Shown here piece by piece: positions 58,066-64,000 of a stretch of 64,000 nt of DNA. The notes beneath the pieces were generated by a model. It made no database searches, was not told the origin of the DNA, and was given only the letters and a program-made list of their open reading frames with translations. Positions within the stretch are counted from its first letter, which is position 1; each line of letters starts with the position of its first letter. Origin of the DNA: Henriciella sp. (GTDB lineage Bacteria > Pseudomonadota > Alphaproteobacteria > Caulobacterales > Hyphomonadaceae); contig JASJAO010000005.1 of NCBI GenBank assembly GCA_030066975.1, positions 124,001-188,000 of the forward strand, written 5' to 3'. The position numbers and the translations under genes are program-made.

Positions 58066-59373
58066 TCAGGCCCCCAACCCGTTATAGATCGGGAACCGGG
58101 CCGTGAGCGCCTTCACTTCACCGCGAATACGATCCTCCGTGGCGAGACTGTCGCCGGAGGCAACCGCGTCGACGATCTCCCCAATCCAGGCACCGACTTG
58201 GGTGAACTCTTCCAGACCAAATCCGCGCGTGGTTCCCGCCGGAGAGCCGACACGAATCCCGCTGGTAATCATTGGCTTTTCCGGATCGAAGGGCACACCA
58301 TTCTTGTTACAAGTAATGTAGGCCCGCTCAAGCGCTTCTTCCGCGGCTTTTCCTGTCACGCCTTTCGGACGCAGATCGATCAAAGCGACATGCGTGTCGG
58401 TGCCACCCGACACAAGATCCAGACCGCTCGCCTTGGCCGCATTTGCCATGGCCTGGGCATTGGCCACGACGTCGGCGGCATACTGTTCAAAAGCAGGGCT
58501 GAGTGCTTCACCGAAGGCAACGGCCTTTCCGGCAATGACATGCATCAGAGGCCCGCCCTGAATGCCTGGAAACACGGCCGAGTTGACCTTCTTTGAGATG
58601 TCAGGATCGTTGGTCAGCACCATGCCACCGCGCGGCCCGCGCAGGGTCTTGTGCGTTGTCGTGGTCGCGACGTGACAGTGGTCCAGTGGATTTGGATGCA
58701 CTTTGCCCGCGACCAAGCCTGCGAAGTGGGCCATATCAACCAGGAAATAGGCTCCCACCTCATCTGCAATCTCACGGAATCGCGCAAAATCAATGTGGCG
58801 CGGATAAGCTGACCCGCCCGCAATAATCATCTTGGGCTGATGCTCTTTCGCCAGCGCTTCGACCTGATCAAAATCAATCAGGTGATCGTCTGCGCGAACG
58901 CCATATTGGATCGCATTGAACCATTTGCCGGACTGATTCGGCTTCGCACCGTGCGTAAGATGGCCCCCGGCATCGAGGCTCATACCAAGAATTGTATCGC
59001 CCGGCTTGATTAGAGCCTGAAACACGGCCTGATTCGCTTGACTGCCCGAATTCGGCTGAACATTGGCGAATCGACACTCGAACAGCGCCTTCGCCCGGTC
59101 GCGAGCGAGGTTTTCCACAACATCAACAAATTCGCATCCGCCATAATATCGACGTCCCGGATAACCTTCCGCATACTTGTTCGTCAGAACAGTCCCTTGT
59201 GCATCGAGCACCGCTTGCGACGCAATATTCTCAGACGCGATGAGTTCGATCTGCTGCTGCTGGCGGGACTGCTCGTCTGAAATCGCAGCAAATACTTCAG
59301 AATCGGCGTCACGAAGCGAGGTTGAAAAAAAGGCGGCTGTATCGAACGCTGCCGTGTTTGATGTATCGGGCAT
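58066..59373 (-). CDS. glyA: Serine hydroxymethyltransferase
   Basis: GlyA interconverts serine and glycine, feeding one-carbon units to folate. The 435 residues show [33 protein letters not shown], the PLP lysine in [13 protein letters not shown] and [21 protein letters not shown] 59373 gives a short Ala/Thr-rich N-terminal extension; an earlier in-frame start adds unlike sequence. It heads the glyA-nrdR-RibD run. Confidence 0.97.
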   Translation of the reverse strand: MPDTSNTAAFDTAAFFSTSLRDADSEVFAAISDEQSRQQQQIELIASENIASQAVLDAQGTVLTNKYAEGYPGRRYYGGCEFVDVVENLARDRAKALFECRFANVQPNSGSQANQAVFQALIKPGDTILGMSLDAGGHLTHGAKPNQSGKWFNAIQYGVRADDHLIDFDQVEALAKEHQPKMIIAGGSAYPRHIDFARFREIADEVGAYFLVDMAHFAGLVAGKVHPNPLDHCHVATTTTHKTLRGPRGGMVLTNDPDISKKVNSAVFPGIQGGPLMHVIAGKAVAFGEALSPAFEQYAADVVANAQAMANAAKASGLDLVSGGTDTHVALIDLRPKGVTGKAAEEALERAYITCNKNGVPFDPEKPMITSGIRVGSPAGTTRGFGLEEFTQVGAWIGEIVDAVASGDSLATEDRIRGEVKALTARFPIYNGLGA

Positions 59374-59584
59374 ATCGGCCTGCTCCTCAGGTTTGCCTCT
59401 ATCTACGGTGCGCCGGTCACCACCGCAAGAGACCAATCACCCGCCGAATCTCAAGTGTGGGATTAGCCAAAATTAAGCAGCCCCAACAAATATATTGCCT
59501 ACCCCACCTATTCCATGATTTACTTCGTAGATGCACCATTCAAAGAAATGGGCAAAAACAAAAAAGCACTGCGAGCAAAACAGC
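59374..59584. other. AT-rich intergenic region between glyA and mucR
   Basis: This 211-bp divergent intergenic region is notably A+T-rich against the rest of the window, especially 59460-59580. It must hold the promoters of both genes. MucR proteins bind AT-rich DNA and usually repress their own gene, so autoregulation is likely. I see no clear -35/-10 pair. Confidence 0.4.
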
Positions 59585-59989
59585 ATGAATACACACAACA
59601 AAAGTGAAGTTTTAGAAATGACATCGGACATCGTATCGTCCTTTGTTGCCCACAATCCAGTTCCATCAAGTGCGCTGGTTGATCTGATTAAAACTGTACA
59701 TGAGACAATAGAGGAACTGGCGTCTGACAAGCCTGCAGAGCCGCCCAGACCTGATCCAGCCGTACCGATTTCGAAGTCGATTACGCCTGATCACATCATC
59801 TGCCTGGAAGACGGCAGAAAACTGAAAATGCTGAAAAGATACCTTCGGTCGCGTTATGAACTGACACCAGATGAGTATCGGGCCCGCTGGGGACTTCCGG
59901 CAGACTATCCAATGGTCGCTCCGAATTATGCGAAGAAGCGATCTGCCTTCGCCAAGGAGATTGGCTTGGGACGTAAAAGAGCAAGTTAA
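59585..59989 (+). CDS. mucR: MucR/Ros-family transcriptional regulator
   Basis: A 134-residue regulator of the MucR/Ros family, which control exopolysaccharide, motility and cell-cycle genes in alphaproteobacteria, partly in an H-NS-like way. The N-terminal oligomerisation region starts at EVLEMTSDIVSSFV. The C-terminal DNA-binding domain reads SITPDHIICLEDGRKLKML, ELTPDEYRARWGLPADYPMV and APNYAKKRSA. Of the zinc ligands only Cys73 and Asp76 remain; the usual histidines are Tyr86 and Arg90. Zinc-free members are known in the family. ATG 59585 is used; ATG 59618 is possible. A strong terminator follows. Confidence 0.92.
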   Translation: MNTHNKSEVLEMTSDIVSSFVAHNPVPSSALVDLIKTVHETIEELASDKPAEPPRPDPAVPISKSITPDHIICLEDGRKLKMLKRYLRSRYELTPDEYRARWGLPADYPMVAPNYAKKRSAFAKEIGLGRKRAS

Positions 59990-60008
59990 AGCTCACGATC
60001 TGGGACAC

Positions 60009-60045
60009 AAAAAAACGCGCCGGGGATTTTGGAGCGCGTTTTTTT
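60009..60045. terminator. Bidirectional intrinsic terminator of mucR and hemA
   Basis: A run of seven A and CGCGC (to about 60020) pairs with GCGCG and a run of seven T (60034-60045). It makes a G+C core stem with U-tracts on both strands. It lies about 20 bases after the mucR stop and 20 bases after the hemA stop on the other strand, so it can serve both convergent genes. Confidence 0.88.
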
Positions 60046-60067
60046 ATGCCTGAATTTCTGAGACGGT

Positions 60068-61288
60068 TCAGGCGGCTTTCTCGTCCAGGCCCAATTGTTT
60101 CCAGACCGCGAGAATCGCAGCGACGAGGTCGTTCATCATCTCTTCTGTATGGACCGGCCCCGGTGTAAAACGCAGGCGCTCTGTTCCTTTTGGCACCGTG
60201 GGATAATTGATCGGCTGAACATAAATGCCGAAATCGAACAACAAGGTATCAGACAACGCCTTGCACTTTTCAGGATCCCCCACTAGCAGCGGCACAATAT
60301 GCGTTTCGCTGTCCATCACTGGCAGATTATTGTCGCGAAATTTCTGCTTGAGCAGCGCCGCTTTGGCCTGATGATCGCGGCGCAAGGCGCGGCCGGCTTC
60401 GGTGCGCAGCTTGCGAATACTCGCGAGGGCCCCGGCCGCCATGACCGGACAGGTTGAGGTCGTAAAGATGAACCCGGATGCGGTGGACCGGATCGCGTCA
60501 ATGACCGTCTCGTGCGCAGCAATATAGCCGCCCATCACCCCATAGGCCTTGCCCAGCGTCCCTTCGATAATGTCAACGCGGTGCATCACGTCATCACGCT
60601 GCGCTACACCTGCGCCCTCATCCCCATACATGCCCACTGCGTGCACTTCATCGAGATAGGTCAGCGCATCAAACTCGTCGGCGAGATCGCAAAACGCTTC
60701 AATCGGGCCAATGTCCCCGTCCATTGAATAGACGCTTTCGAAGGCGATCAGCTTTGGCGCTTCCGGGTCATCATTCTCCATCAGCGCGCGAAGGTGGTCG
60801 ACATCATTATGACGGAACACGCGATAGTCGGCCTTGGACCGGCGGATACCTTCAATCATCGAGGCGTGATTGAGCTCATCTGAATAGATGATCAGCCCAG
60901 GCAGGATCTTGCCGAGCGTCGACAAGGTTGCATCATTCGCCACGTATCCTGATGTGAACAGTAAAGCACCCGTCTTACCATGAAGGGAGGCGAGCTCTTG
61001 CTCTAGATCCACGTGGTAGCGCGTTGTCCCCGAAATGTTTCGGGTCCCGCCTGAACCAGCACCGAAGCCATCAATCGCCTCATGCATCGCATCAAGTACG
61101 GTATCGTCCTGGCCCATGCCGAGATAATCGTTTGAACACCAGACGATGATCTCTCGCTCGCCATGATCGAACCGGGCCGTCGCGCGCGGGAACTGCCCAC
61201 GGTGGCGCTGCAAATCCACAAACACCCTATAGCGTCCTTCGTCATGGATCTTGTCGAGCGCGCTTTCGAAGGCTTTGAGGTGCTTCAT
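60068..61288 (-). CDS. hemA: 5-aminolevulinate synthase
   Basis: HemA condenses glycine and succinyl-CoA to 5-aminolevulinate, the C4 route to haem found in alphaproteobacteria. The 406 residues have the PLP fold with [45 protein letters not shown] and the PLP-lysine segment [15 protein letters not shown]. The C-terminal [15 protein letters not shown] is typical. It is monocistronic and shares the terminator with mucR. Confidence 0.97.
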   Translation of the reverse strand: MKHLKAFESALDKIHDEGRYRVFVDLQRHRGQFPRATARFDHGEREIIVWCSNDYLGMGQDDTVLDAMHEAIDGFGAGSGGTRNISGTTRYHVDLEQELASLHGKTGALLFTSGYVANDATLSTLGKILPGLIIYSDELNHASMIEGIRRSKADYRVFRHNDVDHLRALMENDDPEAPKLIAFESVYSMDGDIGPIEAFCDLADEFDALTYLDEVHAVGMYGDEGAGVAQRDDVMHRVDIIEGTLGKAYGVMGGYIAAHETVIDAIRSTASGFIFTTSTCPVMAAGALASIRKLRTEAGRALRRDHQAKAALLKQKFRDNNLPVMDSETHIVPLLVGDPEKCKALSDTLLFDFGIYVQPINYPTVPKGTERLRFTPGPVHTEEMMNDLVAAILAVWKQLGLDEKAA

Positions 61289-61405
61289 TACAGTCAGTCC
61301 AGTTTATGATTTTTACCCATGTAGGGCGACGGCGGCAGGAATGGAACGGTATTAAAAGCCGCACGTCTGCTGAAATATAAGGGAAACTACCTAGGCCTGT
61401 CTGAA

Positions 61406-62182
61406 TTACAGGTCGTAGCCAGGGCTTTCGCGATCGAGTTTACGCAGCAAACCCGGCCAGGCGAGCATGTTCGCAAGGGTCTTTGTCCCCTCTGGATTGG
61501 ACTGTCCGCGGACAACCTCTTGAACATCATCTGTGCCGAGCAAAACCCCATCACGCCCGGCTGACAGCGTGCGCACCTGCATTGTGCAGGCGCGTTCCAG
61601 GAAGAACATGCGCAGGAAACACTCTGCCGCTGTTCCACCTGCTGTAAGCGTACCGTGATTGCGCAGGAGCATCGAATTGGTGTTGCCCATATCCGCGACC
61701 AGTCGCTCACGCTCACCGTGATCCAGGGCGATGCCCTCATAATCATGATAAGACAGATCTGTTCGCGCAATCATCGATGTCTGATTGAGCGGCAACAGAC
61801 CCTCCTTCTGCGCCGAGACGGCCACACCATCATCGGTATGAAGGTGCATGACAACATGTGCATCATCGCGCGCGGCGTGGATCGCCGAGTGTATCGTAAA
61901 CCCTGCCGGATTGATGAAATACGGCGTCTCCTGAACGATGGTTCCGTCGAGATCCACTTTCACCAATGCAGACGCTGTGATCTCTTCGAAGAACATTCCA
62001 TAAGGATTGATCAGAAAGTGATGATCAGGACCCGGAACGCGGTGCGAAATGTGCGTGAAGATCATGTCCGTCCAGCCATAAAGCGCGGTTAGCCGATACA
62101 TCGCGGCAAGATCGACCCGTACTTTCCACTCTTCTTCGCTGACTTGCCCCTTCAGGCTTGCGACTGTCATCCCGTCTGCCAT
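61406..62182 (-). CDS. Class II aldolase/adducin-family protein
   Basis: A 258-residue protein of the class II aldolase/adducin N-terminal family. It shows MIFTHISHRVPGPDHHFLINP and the metal histidines in VMHLHTDDGVAVSAQ, with LRNHGTLTAGGT near the end. The family includes sugar-phosphate aldolases and decarboxylase-like proteins of unknown substrate; none can be assigned here. ATG 62182 has AGGAAG upstream; a longer frame to 62296 would overlap nadK. It is divergent from nadK. Confidence 0.87.
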   Translation of the reverse strand: MADGMTVASLKGQVSEEEWKVRVDLAAMYRLTALYGWTDMIFTHISHRVPGPDHHFLINPYGMFFEEITASALVKVDLDGTIVQETPYFINPAGFTIHSAIHAARDDAHVVMHLHTDDGVAVSAQKEGLLPLNQTSMIARTDLSYHDYEGIALDHGERERLVADMGNTNSMLLRNHGTLTAGGTAAECFLRMFFLERACTMQVRTLSAGRDGVLLGTDDVQEVVRGQSNPEGTKTLANMLAWPGLLRKLDRESPGYDL

Positions 62183-62289
62183 ATCTTCCTCCAGATTTGT
62201 CCTTATAGCGATACTACGCCGAGACTTGACCCGGCGCAATCTGCACCAGTGCTTGACCCCGCGGCGAAGGCCATCGACATATTTGAAGC

Positions 62290-63054
62290 ATGACACTTAA
62301 AATTTCTTTCAGCGCCTCAAAGCGTCCCGAAGCCCAGGAGGCCTGGACCCGGCTCACACGACGGTATGGACAAGTCGATGAGGGCGACGCGGATGTGATC
62401 GTCGCCCTTGGGGGCGACGGTGCGATGCTGGACGCCATGCGCCGCCGCTTTGGCGACCACAAGGCGGTTTACGGCATGAATCGCGGAACCGTTGGCTTCC
62501 TCATGAATGAGTATCGCGAAGACGATCTGCCAGACCGGATCGACCGCGCTGAGCGGGCTGTGGTCAATCCCCTATCGATGATCGCCACCAACCAACTGGG
62601 CGAACAGGTGCACAGCCTTGCGATCAACGAAGTGTCTGTCCTGAGGCAAACCGCGCAAACGGCGAAATTGCGCATCGTGGTCGATGGCCGAGAGCGTATG
62701 GCGCAACTGTCCTGCGACGGGTTGATGGTCGCCACGCCAGCCGGTTCAACCGCGTACAATCTGTCGGCGCACGGTCCGATATTGCCAATTGGGGCCAATC
62801 TGCTGGCTCTCACCCCGGTCAGCGCCTTTCGTCCGCGGCGCTGGCGCGGCGCACTGCTTCGCCATGACGCCCAAGTCGACATAGAAATCCTGCATCCGGA
62901 GCGACGGCCCGTTGCCGCCTCTGCAGACAATCAGGAAGTCCGCGACGTGACACACGTATCCATTCGCGAGGACCGCTCGCAACACCTGACCATGTTGTTT
63001 GATCCCGGGCACGCCCTGGACGAGCGCATTCTCACAGAACAGTTCGCGTTTTGA
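62290..63054 (+). CDS. nadK: NAD kinase
   Basis: NadK phosphorylates NAD to NADP. The 254 residues have the GGDGAMLDAMRR motif, YGMNRGTVGFLMNEY and DGLMVATPAGSTAYNLSAHGPI, all conserved. The ATG at 62290 gives the usual start with a short beta strand (LKISFSASKRPEAQ). It is followed after about 60 bases by the HPt-like gene on the same strand. Confidence 0.96.
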   Translation: MTLKISFSASKRPEAQEAWTRLTRRYGQVDEGDADVIVALGGDGAMLDAMRRRFGDHKAVYGMNRGTVGFLMNEYREDDLPDRIDRAERAVVNPLSMIATNQLGEQVHSLAINEVSVLRQTAQTAKLRIVVDGRERMAQLSCDGLMVATPAGSTAYNLSAHGPILPIGANLLALTPVSAFRPRRWRGALLRHDAQVDIEILHPERRPVAASADNQEVRDVTHVSIREDRSQHLTMLFDPGHALDERILTEQFAF

Positions 63055-63116
63055 TTTTATTATTCTTCTGAGCCCATGATCACGGCTGAAGTAAAAAATT
63101 GTTGCGGGATGGAGCC

Positions 63117-63623
63117 ATGTCTCTGTTCAAAAAAATCCAGAGCCTTGTCAGAAAAGAACCGGAAGTGATCCCACCACCGGATCTCAGCCGCGTGCTCGCA
63201 CCAGGCGAGCTGCCACCCGCAGAGGCCGCGGACACCGAAGACGCACCAGAGATTGATTTGGAGGCCTGGCTGGAGCGCGACCTACAAGCGCTCACCGACG
63301 CTTGGACTGAGGCAAGTCGGGACAACCCGACATCCAAGTCCATCAAGGCCTTCCGTAAGGCTGTTCATAATTTTCACGGGGCCTCAGGTGCCTATGGCGG
63401 CGGAGCCCTCACGCGCCTGACCGGGTCTCTGCAGCGGCTGATCGCAAGTGATCATGATATCCAGATGCAACCGGCCTTGATTAATCTGCACGTCCAAGCC
63501 TGCCATGCGGCCTCTCTCGCCACAGCGGACGAAACCGATTCCATCGCCATGGCAGTGTGCGACTCCTTAGAGAAGCAGGTCGAGCGCGTGGTGAGCGATC
63601 GACCCGACGCCAGTCCGGCCTAA
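63117..63623 (+). CDS. HPt-domain-like protein
   Basis: A 168-residue protein with a charged, proline-rich N-terminal part (about 1-50) and a helical domain containing AVHNFHGASGAYGGGALTRL. This resembles the histidine phosphotransfer motif HxxKGxxxxxG, with His84 as the likely phospho-acceptor and His87 in the place of the usual Lys. Such proteins pass phosphate between a sensor kinase and response regulators. No kinase or regulator gene is adjacent. ATG 63117 is used; the frame also opens at 63099. The end overlaps secF on the other strand. Confidence 0.6.
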   Translation: MSLFKKIQSLVRKEPEVIPPPDLSRVLAPGELPPAEAADTEDAPEIDLEAWLERDLQALTDAWTEASRDNPTSKSIKAFRKAVHNFHGASGAYGGGALTRLTGSLQRLIASDHDIQMQPALINLHVQACHAASLATADETDSIAMAVCDSLEKQVERVVSDRPDASPA

Positions 63624-64000
63624 CCGACCCCCTGAAAGCCTTCGACTTCACGCTTCGGTTTATCGCCGCGATCAAGACTTGGCAGCATCAGCAGCACGGT
63701 CGACGCCACAAAGATCGATGAATAGGTCCCGACAATCACGCCAAAGATCAGCGCAAAGCTCATCCCGCGCAACACATCGCCGCCAAAGATAAAGATCGAC
63801 AGCAATGCGAGCAGTGTTGTGGTCGATGTGAGGAGTGTCCGGGACATGGTCGCATTGATCGCCAGATCGACGACCTGCGAAGCTTCCAGCTTTTTATACT
63901 TGCGCATCTCTTCGCGCACACGGTCAAACACAATCACAGTATCGTTCATCGAGTAACCCACGATCGTCAGAAGCGCCGCAATCGTTGCCAGATTAAACTC
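63620..64000 (-). CDS. secF: Protein translocase subunit SecF, C-terminal part
   Basis: SecF works with SecD to pull proteins through SecYEG using the proton gradient. The last 126 residues are in the window; the start lies beyond 64000. Family blocks are VGYSMNDTVIVFDRVREEMRK, SRTLLTSTTTLLALLSIFIFGG and GVIVGTYSSIFVAS, with three membrane segments. The C-terminal tail is short and basic. SecD is expected upstream, outside the window. Confidence 0.94.
   Translation of the reverse strand, partial: EFNLATIAALLTIVGYSMNDTVIVFDRVREEMRKYKKLEASQVVDLAINATMSRTLLTSTTTLLALLSIFIFGGDVLRGMSFALIFGVIVGTYSSIFVASTVLLMLPSLDRGDKPKREVEGFQGVG

Noticed and set aside
1-64000. CRISPR arrays, tRNA/rRNA genes, insertion sequences, prophage
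   Set aside because: I looked for regular repeats, tRNA-like cloverleaf ends, transposase motifs and phage genes and found none; a covariance-model scan would be needed to exclude small RNAs.

Overview
The window is typical alphaproteobacterial chromosome, moderately GC-rich and gene-dense, with no rRNA, tRNA, CRISPR array, prophage or insertion sequence that I could see. Several features point to the Caulobacterales/Maricaulales side of the class, most likely a Hyphomonadaceae-like marine bacterium. These are 5-aminolevulinate synthase (C4 haem pathway), an RNase E with an acidic S1 insertion and a C-terminal GWW motif, a MucR regulator, DUF2948 and UPF0262 beside hisD, an SdhAF4/DUF1674 protein, Bpt and an H+-pyrophosphatase. 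The family-level placement is inference.

Layout. 1-4116 (minus): the start of prfB with a programmed +1 frameshift site, a class A penicillin-binding protein and an AMIN/amidase. 4117-8752 (plus): a long structured leader and RNase E, then a leader with a small ORF and an ornithine-type decarboxylase. 8861-12644: a small Trp-rich protein, a pair of REP-like palindromes, ubiK (minus), and the lgt / MidA-like / pgeF run. 12648-15363: mnmC (minus), a GNAT protein and a lipoprotein. 15373-24672 (minus): htpX-rsmB, a glycine-zipper lipoprotein, rpe, heparinase-like, CapD/FlaA1-like, purH and a hotdog thioesterase. 24759-28147: an SdhAF4-like protein, a minus-strand HIBADH/DUF389/DUF1801 run and an orphan motB. 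28204-34222 (plus): an SLC13 permease, bpt and a complete TRAP transporter of the 2-oxoacid/lactate type. 34226-36294 (minus): two unknown proteins, lemA and a family 5 uracil-DNA glycosylase.

36416-43238 (plus) is the compact rpoZ-rsh-pyrE-pdxJ-acpS-rnc-era-recO block, with overlapping stop/start codons and no lepB between acpS and rnc. It is followed by a small lipoprotein, an extensin-like protein (minus) and parC. 46536-50063 (minus) is murA-DUF2948-hisD-UPF0262. 50191-53987 (minus) holds hppA, thiL and a LOG-family protein. 54125-56926 (plus) pairs an Atm1-type exporter with a degenerate phosphatidylserine-decarboxylase-like protein. 56945-59373 (minus) is glyA-nrdR and a RibD reductase domain lacking its deaminase. 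The right end holds mucR, hemA, a class II aldolase, nadK, an HPt-like protein and the 3' end of secF.

Most of the window is housekeeping. The observations most worth a second look are the PSD-like pseudoenzyme in the usual psd position, which has lost its self-cleavage serine and conserved histidine; the leader of the ornithine decarboxylase with a 42-codon ORF; the split RibD; the MucR homologue without zinc-ligand histidines; and the possible alternative pairing in the rne leader.
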